Below are positions 1 through 6,900 of a DNA stretch of 14,665 nt, piece after piece. The notes under the pieces were generated by a model that had not been told where the DNA came from, ran no database searches, and saw nothing but the letters and a program-made list of their open reading frames with translations. The stretch spans positions 1 to 14,665 of the forward strand of contig CAJGCV010000052.1 of assembly GCA_904501915.1 (NCBI GenBank). The letters are read 5' to 3'. Position numbers and translations under genes: made by a program. The DNA is from an uncultured Akkermansia sp. (GTDB lineage Bacteria > Verrucomicrobiota > Verrucomicrobiia > Verrucomicrobiales > Akkermansiaceae). The first letter of the stretch is position 1. Every line of letters starts with the position of its first letter.

Positions 1-294
1 ATCCATGGGGCGCTCATTTTCTTTGGGCCACTCTTCACCATTCTCCATTCTGCCGCGCCGGGAGGTTTCACCACGGCCTCTTCCGTTGTAGTTCTGCCGG
101 TATTCCTGCTCTTCCTGTGCGGACTCCATTCGGCCATAGCGGCGGCGGTTTTCATACGCACCATTGCCGCCCTCATAGCGCATGGCATTTTCGTTCCGCA
201 TTTCGCCGCTCTCACGAGACCTGTCGGTCATTTGGCCATTGCCGCCATTACCGCGGCTTCGGCTAATAGCCATCATGCGCATAGCATTATTCAT
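1..294 (-). CDS. Arg/Gly/Asn-rich low-complexity protein, 3' end outside window
   Basis: This frame starts with ATG at 292-294 and stays open for 98 codons to the window edge, so the C-terminus is missing. The product starts MNNAMRMMAISRSRGNGG and then alternates Arg, Gly, Asn, Glu, Met and Tyr, with clusters such as ENRRRYGRM and GRGRGETSRRGRM. No domain, signal peptide or membrane segment is visible; it is probably largely disordered and basic in patches. The start lies 3 bp after the stop of the preceding gene. A partial Shine-Dalgarno (AAGGTGG) sits inside that gene's last codons, about 10 nt before the ATG, so the two are probably co-translated. I associate such Arg/Met-rich proteins with small-gene clusters of gut Clostridia phages, but I cannot assign a function. 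Another nearby Met could be the true start. Confidence 0.7.
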   Translation of the reverse strand, partial: MNNAMRMMAISRSRGNGGNGQMTDRSRESGEMRNENAMRYEGGNGAYENRRRYGRMESAQEEQEYRQNYNGRGRGETSRRGRMENGEEWPKENERPMD

Positions 295-297
295 GCG

Positions 298-696
298 TTA
301 TGCACCACCTTCCGCAACAGGGGCCGTGCCGTCAATCGCAGCCAGACTGTTATCCGGGCCACAACAAGCGTTGCCCAGAAGTCTAAAGCTGCCGCCGGTG
401 CCGCTGGTGCTGACACAGGTAGAGTAGCGGGTGCGGGTGCGAATGCTGCAGGCCAGAGTCTGGGCGCAGCGGCGGTTGTTCAAGGGATACAACTCGGTTC
501 CGTCACCAATGGTGATAAACACCGGGGCCGTGATCGTGGTAGCCGCAGGGATCGTCTGCGCAACAACGATGCAGTATTTGCAGCCGTTGCCATAGCTGCC
601 CGCGGGAAGGTTGATCACCAGGTTGCCGCCCGTGAATGTAACCGCCTCCGAAATAACGATGCGGTCGCACAGTTTGCACACATTGCTACAACTCAT
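298..696 (-). CDS. Cys-rich beta-type protein of unknown function
   Basis: A 132-aa product with ten cysteines: C3, C7, C10, C39, C42, C77, C83, C94, C111 and C112. The N-terminus SCSNVCKLC looks like a metal-binding knuckle or a disulfide cluster. Residues 14-66 are alternating hydrophobic strands (VTFTGGNLVINLPAG, ITAPVFITIGDG), suggesting a small beta-sandwich; the end is Ala/Gly-rich and flexible. There is no signal peptide or membrane span. The start is well supported by AAAAGGAG seven bases before the ATG. It lies between two other small unusual genes in the same direction. I recognise the type as recurrent in gut Clostridia phages, but no function is known to me; a virion surface or decoration role is only a guess. 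The number of cysteines is striking for a phage protein and would suit metal binding or redox-dependent folding. Confidence 0.82.
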   Translation of the reverse strand: MSCSNVCKLCDRIVISEAVTFTGGNLVINLPAGSYGNGCKYCIVVAQTIPAATTITAPVFITIGDGTELYPLNNRRCAQTLACSIRTRTRYSTCVSTSGTGGSFRLLGNACCGPDNSLAAIDGTAPVAEGGA

Positions 697-724
697 ACTA
701 TCACTCCTTTTCTTTTTTTAGTCA

Positions 725-747
725 TGGGCGGGAGAGTTTCCCGCCCA
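725..747 (-). other. GC-rich intergenic stem-loop without U-tract
   Basis: A perfect 9-bp inverted repeat (TGGGCGGGA / TCCCGCCCA, 5-nt loop) lies 4 bases after the stop codon of the Gly/Cys-rich gene and before the Shine-Dalgarno of the next gene. On the transcribed (minus) strand an A-rich stretch follows, not a T-run, so it is not a normal intrinsic terminator. It may stabilise the 3' end of the upstream message or separate translation of the two genes. The structure is seen; the role is inferred. Confidence 0.45.
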
Positions 748-751
748 GATG

Positions 752-1384
752 TTAGCCGCAGCCGCAGCCGCAACCAGAACCGCCGTAGCCACCATAGCCG
801 CCGTAGCCGCCATAACCATAGGGATAAGGGGCAGGCACGGAATAGGCGGGTACAGGCGTGGGGGCAATCCGGCGAATCAGCTCGGCGGTCTGTGCCTCCT
901 GGTTGGCGGTGATGAAAGCGTTCTGGTCGGCCTGGCTGATGCGGAACTTCAGAGCCTGGTTCTCAGCAGTCAGTTCGCCGATCTTCTCGCGGGTCAGATA
1001 ATCCAGAATGGATCGCACGCCAGCGTTCTGGCTTTCGATGATGTCACAGGTGCTGCGTTCGATCAGCCGCTGAGTTTCGCAGCAGCAGTTAGCCATCTGG
1101 CTCTGGATGCCGTTGAAACCTTGCAGCATTGTGGTGTTCATGGCATAGAAGCCATCGCACAGACCCTGCTGCACACCGCGAATGCCGTTGTCCAAAGTGT
1201 TGTAGGCAAAGCCGCTGCTCATGTTACCACCTCCACCCAAGCCGAAGCCGCCGTTGCCGTTGCCAAAGAGCAAAGCCAGGATAATAACGGCCCAGATGCC
1301 CTCTCCACCGAAGAAGCCACCCTTGTTACCGCCGTCCTGTCCCATCATGTATCCGAGGGACAGGTCACCACTATTTTCACCCAT
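752..1384 (-). CDS. Gly- and Cys-rich protein with hydrophobic segment and coiled coil
   Basis: A 210-aa product with four visible parts. Residues 1-28 are Gly-rich. A hydrophobic segment, GIWAVIILALLF, spans 29-40 and is followed by Gly/Asn-rich sequence to about 55. Residues 60-170 are helical, with a triple cysteine at 100-102 (ANCCCETQ), C76 and C113, and a coiled coil at about 120-170. The tail is proline-rich, then Tyr-Gly-Gly repeats from about 188, ending in alternating Gly-Cys at 204-210. The start is set by AAAGGAG 7 nt before the ATG. I associate the hydrophobic/Gly start, CCC and coiled-coil plan with proteins common in gut Clostridia phages, but they have no assigned function that I know. 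Membrane insertion is possible, though the segment is short (12 residues). The repeated GGY tail resembles low-complexity adhesive or assembly segments. Function is not called. Confidence 0.82.
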   Translation of the reverse strand: MGENSGDLSLGYMMGQDGGNKGGFFGGEGIWAVIILALLFGNGNGGFGLGGGGNMSSGFAYNTLDNGIRGVQQGLCDGFYAMNTTMLQGFNGIQSQMANCCCETQRLIERSTCDIIESQNAGVRSILDYLTREKIGELTAENQALKFRISQADQNAFITANQEAQTAELIRRIAPTPVPAYSVPAPYPYGYGGYGGYGGYGGSGCGCGCG

Positions 1385-1442
1385 ACATTTTCTCCTTTCA
1401 AAGGTTTTTATTTCACACCGGGCCGTACGCTCCCGAAGTGTT

Positions 1443-1664
1443 TCACTTTATCCCAAGCATCTGCATGATCTGCTCGGGGGTTGTGCCTCTCTCCCGGCAC
1501 ATATTCTCGGCCATCTGCCGAAGTTCCTGGGGACTCTTTCCCTGCATCATGGTCACCGCCTGGTTGATCTGCGGATTGGTTCTCGCCATCTGTTCCATGA
1601 GTATTCTGGGGTTTCTGCCCATCTGCATGGCCTGGATGATCTGCATCATAGGGTTATTCAGCAT
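1443..1664 (-). CDS. Small Met/Gln-rich protein of unknown function
   Basis: A 73-aa product with 13 methionines, helical throughout. It contains paired motifs such as NNPMMQIIQAMQ and QGKSPQELRQMAENMCRERG, then a short second helix (TTPEQIMQMLGIK). The conserved-looking core is the PQELRQMAENMCRERGTTPEQ stretch. There is no membrane span or known fold that I can name. Its start overlaps the end of the upstream gene by 11 bp (ATGCTGAATAA shared), which implies translational coupling. A partial Shine-Dalgarno (AGGGTGG) lies upstream inside that gene. I associate short Met-rich proteins of this kind with structural or accessory blocks of Clostridia phages and believe it is a real gene, but I cannot give it a role. 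Its direct partner may be the overlapping upstream protein, which is also Met/Gln-rich. Confidence 0.78.
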   Translation of the reverse strand: MLNNPMMQIIQAMQMGRNPRILMEQMARTNPQINQAVTMMQGKSPQELRQMAENMCRERGTTPEQIMQMLGIK

Positions 1665-2058
1665 TCACTACACCACCCTTCACAGAGGCAATCTCTGCCC
1701 GCAATTTCTCCAGTTCCATCTGGAACGCTTGCACGCTGACATACTCGGTCTGCACAGGCCGCTGCTCTACCACCGGCGCAAACTCCAGAAAGTCCGCTGC
1801 TCCGGTCTGCATATTCCACCGCTTGAGATACACTCTGCCGTGGGCAATGTCGGGGAACAGCATCATGGCCCCGGAAAAGTCCGCCGCTGCCGCCATGGCC
1901 TCTTCCTTGCCGGAAACAGGGCGTGACATGGGTGATAACCCTCCCTGCTGCATTTGCGGCGCAGGCATCATCTGCTGGGGCATTTGCGTCATCATCTGCT
2001 GCGCACCGGGCATCATCTGCTGGTACGGATTATAAGGGGGAAAGTTTGCCACTTGCAT
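1654..2058 (-). CDS. Protein with Met/Gln/Pro-rich N-terminus, function unknown
   Basis: A 134-aa product. Residues 1-40 are almost entirely Met, Gln, Pro and Ala (9 Met and 11 Gln). Residues 48-95 form a compact conserved-looking core with FSGAMMLFPDIAHGRVYLKRW and GAADFLEF, suggestive of a small mixed domain. Residues 105-128 are a short amphipathic helix or coiled coil (QAFQMELEKLRAEIASVKGG). The start ATG follows GAAAGGAG by 3-4 bases. It is the first gene after a strong terminator, so the five-gene small-protein block probably has its own transcript or depends on read-through. No homologous function is known to me. The flexible N-terminus plus C-terminal coiled coil would suit an oligomeric adaptor, but that is speculation. 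Confidence 0.8.
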   Translation of the reverse strand: MQVANFPPYNPYQQMMPGAQQMMTQMPQQMMPAPQMQQGGLSPMSRPVSGKEEAMAAAADFSGAMMLFPDIAHGRVYLKRWNMQTGAADFLEFAPVVEQRPVQTEYVSVQAFQMELEKLRAEIASVKGGVVNAE

Positions 2059-2084
2059 TCGCTCCTTTCATGCTTTCTGTTGAA

Positions 2085-2090
2085 AGTATA
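2085..2090 (-). promoter_or_regulatory. Possible -10 box before the small-gene block
   Basis: TATACT on the minus strand differs from TATAAT at one position. It lies 26 nt before the ATG at 2058 and directly after the terminator T-run. No good -35 hexamer is present at 16-18 nt, because that space is filled by the terminator stem. A short inverted repeat (CTTTC/GAAAG, 4-nt loop) follows it. Weak evidence for an independent promoter. Confidence 0.25.
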
Positions 2091-2092
2091 GC

Positions 2093-2133
2093 AAAAAAAC
2101 AGGCGGCTCACCTTTCGGTAAACCACCTGTTTT
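2093..2133 (-). terminator. Strong intrinsic terminator after the lysis cassette
   Basis: Read on the minus strand, a 14-bp stem (ACAGGTGGTTTACC with GGTGAGCCGCCTGT, three G-U pairs) closes on a GAAA tetraloop and runs straight into seven T. It begins about 15 nt after the stop of the HTH gene. The long stem, GNRA loop and T-run make this a textbook Rho-independent terminator closing the holin-to-HTH operon. Confidence 0.9.
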
Positions 2134-2144
2134 CTGTCGCAAAA

Positions 2145-2354
2145 CTATTCAGTTTCCTGCACCTTGCGGATCTTCCGCTTGATCTTTTTGATGCGGGTAC
2201 TCACCGCAGATTCTGACATCCGCAGCGTCATGCTGATCTCAACAATGCTGTTATCAGCCGCCAGCATATCAAACACTTTGCGCTCACTCGGCGTGAAGTT
2301 GCACTCCCGCCGAAAACGCTCACACTCCGACCAAATAAAGTCGGTCATCTTCAT
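2145..2354 (-). CDS. Small LuxR/sigma-region-4-type HTH protein
   Basis: A 69-aa product that is almost only a helix-turn-helix. After a short N-terminal helix, residues 20-61 (starting FTPSERKVFDMLAADNS, then VEISMTLRMSESAVSTRIKK) match the GerE/LuxR or sigma-70 region 4 pattern. The recognition helix is around SESAVSTRIKKI and the C-terminus is basic (KIKRKIRK). There is no receiver or ligand domain, so it is a stand-alone DNA-binding module. It lies 19 nt after the XhlA-like gene. No Shine-Dalgarno precedes the ATG at 2354 or the second ATG at 2348, and an in-frame stop lies just upstream, so the start must be one of these two. Translation probably depends on coupling to the upstream gene. 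A regulator of phage late genes is a reasonable guess, but its targets are unknown. Confidence 0.8.
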   Translation of the reverse strand: MKMTDFIWSECERFRRECNFTPSERKVFDMLAADNSIVEISMTLRMSESAVSTRIKKIKRKIRKVQETE

Positions 2355-2373
2355 GCGCTATGCGCAGCTACGC

Positions 2374-2691
2374 TTAACCAATGCCGATCTGCGCCAGCAT
2401 AAATGCCAGGACGGCACCAACAACACCCCAGATGAGTTTGTCCACCAGGCCATCCCATCGCTTTGCGGGTTTGGTTTCCAGAACATCCACCTTGCCCTCC
2501 AGGCGGGTGACATCCTTCCTAACAAGGTTGATCGCCTCGGTTTGGTGCTTCTGCTCCGATGCCATGACCTTGATGCTTGCGGCCAAATCATGGATAGCAT
2601 CCTGTTGCTTTTCCACAACATCGAGCCGCCGTTTGCAGCTCTTCAGACCCTCTTCATGGGCCGCCAGACGCTCCTCGACTCCCTCTGTCAT
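2374..2691 (-). CDS. XhlA-like coiled-coil membrane protein (hemolysin XhlA family type)
   Basis: A 105-aa product with the plan of XhlA-type phage lysis-associated proteins. It has a charged heptad-rich coiled coil at residues 1-75 (for example EGLKSCKRRLDVVEKQQDAI and RKDVTRLEGKVDVLE), a short linker with a Trp (AKRWDGL), and one C-terminal transmembrane helix at 83-103 (VDKLIWGVVGAVLAFMLAQI). Members of this family are membrane-bound and sit beside holin and endolysin genes; some contribute to host lysis. The chosen ATG at 2691 is 5 bp after the endolysin stop. AAAGGAGG is embedded in the last codons of the endolysin gene at a suitable distance. A longer upstream reading in this frame exists but overlaps the endolysin and looks like out-of-frame sequence. 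Topology: N-terminal coiled coil on one side of the membrane, almost no tail on the other. Confidence 0.85.
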   Translation of the reverse strand: MTEGVEERLAAHEEGLKSCKRRLDVVEKQQDAIHDLAASIKVMASEQKHQTEAINLVRKDVTRLEGKVDVLETKPAKRWDGLVDKLIWGVVGAVLAFMLAQIGIG

Positions 2692-2696
2692 GCCCC

Positions 2697-3425
2697 TTAC
2701 CCTCCTTTGCTCAAGAGATAGTAACGGGGCCACCGACCCACACAGTCGGCATCCAGCGTTGCAGCGCTGGCAAAGATGAGATCCCCGCTGACGGTCACCG
2801 CCGCTCTGCGCTTGGCGGAACTGTACTTGCCGACATACATACCGCTGTCCGCGATGCAGATCTTGCCGCCAAGAATACCCAGCGCCGTGATGTAATGGCC
2901 GCCGGTACTGAACATACCCTTGCCCGCAGCATTGCAGATGGCAACGCCGCCCTGCTTCAAGTGCTGTTGCAGTTCGTAGATGCTGTTGGTCTGCCGCCAC
3001 TTCAGACGGTAATCGCGGCAAATAAGAGTCACCATCTGCTTCATGTCCGTGCCGCCGGACACTCTTGCGCCGCCGCCCACAGCCAGATCACGCAGCACCT
3101 TTACGGGGACGCACTTGCCGGTCAGCGCACCAATGGCGTTTGCGGACGCACACACGCCGCAGCCGCCGCTTTTGACGGTGGCGCTCTCATAACCCTTGGC
3201 AGGATAGGAAAGGCTGGCGTACTCGTTCTGGTTGCACAGAAAGCCGGTGAGGGAGCGCACCCATCGAGTCTTGCTGCCTTTGGATGTGGGATAGGTCACC
3301 GGCCACAGGCCGTTGGTTTCCTTCTCGCCCACATCGCACAGATCGCCGGCAGCGATGTAGCTCTTGGGGTCAGACAGGCCGTTCTTTTGCAGAACATTGA
3401 CCCGCTTAAAGGCCATCACTTTCAC
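2697..3425 (-). CDS. Endolysin: SH3-like domain plus C39-like cysteine peptidase
   Basis: A 242-aa product. Residues 5-65 look like an SH3-type wall-binding domain (VNVLQKNGL, GDLCDVGEKETNGLWPVTY, RWVRSLTGFL). Residues 85-238 follow the Peptidase_C39_2/papain-like plan: nucleophile region KSGGCGVCASANAIGALTG (C89 most likely, C92 alternative), histidine in GGHYITALG (H177) and aspartate in ICIADSG (D193). Such proteins cut peptide bonds in peptidoglycan and act as phage lysins. It lies directly between holin and XhlA-like genes. The order SH3 then peptidase is less usual than catalytic-first. The start is GTG at 3425, sharing GTGA with the holin stop codon (4-bp overlap). There is no good Shine-Dalgarno, so coupling is likely; ATG at 3416 is the alternative start. 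No export signal is seen, as expected for a holin-dependent lysin. Cleavage specificity cannot be told from sequence. Confidence 0.85.
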   Translation of the reverse strand: MKVMAFKRVNVLQKNGLSDPKSYIAAGDLCDVGEKETNGLWPVTYPTSKGSKTRWVRSLTGFLCNQNEYASLSYPAKGYESATVKSGGCGVCASANAIGALTGKCVPVKVLRDLAVGGGARVSGGTDMKQMVTLICRDYRLKWRQTNSIYELQQHLKQGGVAICNAAGKGMFSTGGHYITALGILGGKICIADSGMYVGKYSSAKRRAAVTVSGDLIFASAATLDADCVGRWPRYYLLSKGG

Positions 3426-3829
3426 ATGGCAGCACCGTCCTCTTCAGAGTACGCGGCGCTTTCCTTGACAGGCTCTTCCGCAGCAGGCAGCTTGGGGGCC
3501 TCGCCGATCTTGCCGAAACCGTAGTTAAACTCGGCCACCACAGACTCAATCAGCAGATTCATCTCCAGTTCGGAAATGGGGATGCCCTTCTCGTTCAGCA
3601 TCTGAACCACACCCTCTTGCGCCTTTTGCAGTTTCTGTGCGCCAGACAGATCGTGGTACAGCTGCTCTGCCGCCTTGACACAGGTGCGTACTACCGCCTC
3701 CTTGGTCTTGTCATTGACATACTTCTGGTACAGACCCTTCAGCTGAGTGCCGACAAAGCCTGCAACGGCGGTCAGCACCGCAATGATGGCGGGCAGCATA
3801 AAATTGCTGAAAATCTCTGCATTGCTCAT
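3422..3829 (-). CDS. LLH-family phage holin
   Basis: A 135-aa product. One hydrophobic segment lies at residues 9-28 (FMLPAIIAVLTAVAGFVGTQ). A helical soluble domain follows with the LLH-type signature: KEAVVRTCVKAAEQL, SGAQKLQKAQEGVVQMLNEK, GIPISELEMNLLIESVVAEFN. The C-terminus is acidic and Ala/Pro-rich. This matches phage_holin LLH (holin_6_1) proteins in length and layout; they sit in the cell membrane and release the endolysin at the end of infection. The ATG at 3829 is chosen because a perfect AAAAGGAGG lies 6-7 nt upstream. A GTG 54 bp further up would extend the frame through this ribosome site and is unlikely. It is the first gene of the lysis cassette and overlaps the endolysin by 4 bp. 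Confidence 0.9.
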   Translation of the reverse strand: MSNAEIFSNFMLPAIIAVLTAVAGFVGTQLKGLYQKYVNDKTKEAVVRTCVKAAEQLYHDLSGAQKLQKAQEGVVQMLNEKGIPISELEMNLLIESVVAEFNYGFGKIGEAPKLPAAEEPVKESAAYSEEDGAAM

Positions 3830-3835
3830 AGCAAC

Positions 3836-3845
3836 ACCTCCTTTT
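3836..3845 (-). promoter_or_regulatory. Shine-Dalgarno that fixes the holin start
   Basis: AAAAGGAGGT on the minus strand is complementary to the 16S rRNA 3' end and placed 6 nt before the ATG at 3829. It rules against the longer GTG-initiated reading starting at 3883. Confidence 0.85.
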
Positions 3846-3851
3846 GCCATC

Positions 3852-3889
3852 AGCATAACAAAGCGCTTGACATTCTTCGCCACCCAAAA
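3852..3889 (-). promoter_or_regulatory. Candidate late promoter or leader element before lysis genes
   Basis: On the minus strand TTTTGGGTGGCGAA (3876-3889) is followed after 18 nt by TATGCT (3852-3857), and the holin ATG lies 22 nt further on. The same 14 bp, a TATTCT at 19 nt and an ATG at 23 nt occur before the gene at 13055. The matched spacing suggests a promoter with a non-standard upstream box, placed just after the terminator of the giant gene. Sequence identity and spacing are seen; promoter activity is inferred. Confidence 0.4.
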
Positions 3890-3891
3890 CG

Positions 3892-3919
3892 AAAAAAGAC
3901 CGGGGAAACCCGGTCTTTT
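3892..3919 (-). terminator. Intrinsic terminator after the giant polyvalent gene
   Basis: An 11-bp perfect stem (AAAAGACCGGG / CCCGGTCTTTT, 4-nt loop) begins one base after the stop codon at 3921-3923 and ends in six T on the minus strand. A run of T on the other strand too means it could work in both directions. It separates the virion-protein operon from the lysis cassette. Confidence 0.9.
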
Positions 3920-3920
3920 C

Positions 3921-6900
3921 TTAGTCGTAGGGGTTGGTAGTGGCTTTCCAGCCGCGATCTTCCACCCACATGAACGCCAGCTGTTTCTCGGTCAGCTCAA
4001 AGTCCGCGTTTAGGAACTCCTCTTGCGTGATTTTTCCATTGCCGTTTGCATCGGCCATCTCCAGCGCCAGCCGATACAGAATGTACTGTGCATCGCTCAC
4101 GCCAACGGATTCCGCGTTTTCGGCCTTTGCCACATCCGCAGAGGGAGTGTACAGCATCTCGCCGCTTTGTTCCATCATGGTGCGGTAGTCTGCGATAGCG
4201 TCTGCAAAGCGCTTTGCTTTGCTCTGATCCGGGCCGCTTGCTTTCTGGTACAGTTTGCTTTTCTGTACATCCTTCATGATGTCCGCGCTGGCTTCAGTTT
4301 TTGCGGATACAAAGGACTCTTCCTGCCGGATCTTGTCCTCCTTATCCCGTCTGAAATCCTTCATGAGTTCGGTAATCTTTTCCTCGGTCACGCCGTTTTT
4401 CAGCAGGCTGTTTCTGATGAACTTCGCCTGCTCGGTTTCACCGGCAGCTTCGGCATCGTACAGGATCTTGACGAACTGCTTCTTGTTCTGGTCAACAGAA
4501 TAAAGCAGTCGATCCATGAGGTACATCATTCGATAGTCTTCCACGCTGCGCACAATGGTGCTTGCGACAGACCAGATGTCGCGGCCAAGGTTGACGGCGC
4601 TCACGCCAAACATCTTACCGATTGCAGAAACCAGCTTCTTGGCGTTATAGATGGTGGTTCGCTTTCCTTCGCCGGAAGCGCTCTTGAAGAGTGCCGTGGC
4701 GTTGTTGACAACATCTGCGATCACATCGGCATCCGCGCGGGTGACATCGTAACCCTGCATCACGCTCAGAACATCGCTTGCGTAGGGGTACATACCGATG
4801 GGATTGATGTTATCCGACAGGTTGCCGCGCAGCAGCACGTTCTTGGTTTTTTCCTTAAAAGAAACCTCGTCCCCTTCAAGGCCGCTGAACGCTGTCCACA
4901 CACGCTCAAGGTAGTCCTTTTCTTTGTCATCGTCACGAATAGCATCCACAAGCGCCTGCATCAAAGCGTTGGTAGCTGCAGTTACACCAAGTGCAATGAC
5001 GGTCCGGCCCATTTGCTTTTTGTATCTGGTTCGCTCTGCGCCCTCGGTGTGCCGCCAGTTATCCCAGGCCCGCACCATCATGTTCATGGTTTTCATGGGT
5101 TCGCCCATAAAAGAAGATGCCTGCTTGTTAATAGCATTTCCAGAGCGCATGATTTGGGTTCGTTGCAGCACACCGTCAACAACCTGGCTCTGGTCAACCA
5201 TGTCGGTGAACAACTCTTTGGCTTTTTCATAGAACGCATCGCTACCCGCTTCCAGCTTCGGGAACCGCTTCTTGGTTTCCCACTCGGCTGCGTTCCACAG
5301 TTTGCCCCAGGTGATGGCATCGGCCTTGGCCGCCGCCCAGGAAAGTTTTTCATTCATAGCTTCCAGCCTGGTTGCCGTTCCGTAAAGCTGCTGGGAAATC
5401 GTCCGTGCATTGCCCTGGTCGAAACCGCCAACATCCTTGATATGTGCAATGGGCGCGTATTTCTTCGCCTTTTCCCAACCGTCACCATCGGTCACGCCCT
5501 TGGCGATGCCCTTCGCAAGGCTGTCCGCGTCAAAGATAGCCGCCGCTCTGAGGAAGGAAGTCGGCTGCTGCACAACCACACGAATATTTGCACCAACAGA
5601 AGCGCCCTTTGCGTTACCGATAAGGCGGTTGATCCACAGTTCGGTCTGGGTGTCCATCTGATGGGCAATTCCGTTCTGGATGTCTTTGAGCAACTCTTCC
5701 AGGTACTTCTGGCTTCCCTTTCCGCCTTTCTGCTCCATAATACCCTTGATGGTTTTGCCGGTCTTGTTGCCGTTCTCGTCCTTGTACTTCCAGTTGTACA
5801 GGCGGGTGAGGTCTTCCATCGGCAACAGCCAGGAAGAATAGTCCACCATGTCGGCGGTGTGCTGCGCAAACACATCAAACACATCCCCGATCTCCAGCGC
5901 GTTGTTTGCGTGAGGTACGGTGTTCTTGGCCATGCCAATGTTTTTGATGGATCGTGCGGCTCCGCTGTTCTTTTCGATGGTGGTGTTCAAACCCTCGCCA
6001 GCGCTCTTGATGGGCCAGTAATCCTCGCCGGTGAACTTCTCATAGCCGTACACCGCCATGCTGGCTTCGTTGCCCCAGTTGGCAAGTTCTCCGGTCATCA
6101 TCTTCTGAAGTTCGGAAGCGATCTTCTTCTGCTCATCGGTGAGCAGCTTTGCAAGGTCTTGCAAATCGTCCGCAGACAGGGGAATCATTTCCGTGCCGCG
6201 GTCAATACGCGGTTGCTTGCCATTCCGTGCGATCTCCGGCTGAACGATGCCGCCCTTCATTAAGTGGTCATGAGCCTGCTGTCTGTGCATGAGGTTGTAG
6301 ATGCTCATCAGTTGGCCGGTGGTCAGCGTCAGTTTATCGCCTGCCTCCGTGGTAAACTCATGCCGCTCCTTTTGGATGGCCTCCACGGTTTCGGTGTCTA
6401 CGATCTCCTGCATCTTCTGGGCAATGACATCCACTTTCACGGACACTTCATCCTGTGCGTTGCGCAGGATGCGGTAAATCGCCTTGCCGCTTTCGCCGTA
6501 GTGAGAGAAGAAGGTATAGGGGTCTTCAAAGTCCAGGGCCAGCTTGTTGCCAAAAATGCGATTCATGTCCCGGCGCATAGCTGCGTCAGAGGCAAACGCA
6601 TCGGCAAACGCCTTGGTGGTTTCGTACTTGCTCTTGGACAGCATCTTGCCTGCATTGATGATGGAGTGTTCCACACTGCGAAGAACCTTCCACACAACTT
6701 CCAGTTCGGCGCTGTTCATGTCTGCAATGGGTTTCTTGCCAAGCTCCACGAACTGATCAAACAGGCCTTTCACACCGTTTGCGGAATCACCCAGCAGTTC
6801 CGGGTCAATAATGATGGAGTCCTCTTCCTTGTTCTGCACGATGGCGTTGTATGCGTCGCGCAGGGCCTCAAACGCTTTGGTTTTTGCCGTCTTCTCTGCG

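Noticed and set aside
688..720. Mini-frame MTKKRKGVIV ending in an ATGA overlap with the Cys-rich gene start
   Set aside because: Ten codons that contain the ribosome site of the next gene and have none of their own. It probably arises by chance from the A-rich leader.
1415..1441. Imperfect hairpin (ACACCGGG / CCCG-AA-GTGT) before the Gly/Cys-rich gene
   Set aside because: Eight pairs with a two-base bulge and no T-run on the transcribed strand; too weak to call a terminator.
2374..3021. Longer 215-codon reading of the XhlA-like frame
   Set aside because: The first half overlaps the endolysin out of frame and has Gln/Arg/Cys-rich shadow composition. The ATG at 2691 has a ribosome site and fits the family length.
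4335..4350. AAGGAGG inside the C-terminal part of the giant gene
   Set aside because: No ATG, GTG or TTG at a suitable distance; it simply encodes KED within a charged helix.
6350..6375. Internal AAAAGGAG followed by ATG in another frame inside the giant gene
   Set aside because: The frame stops after ten codons, unlike the 56-codon nested frame at 9895.
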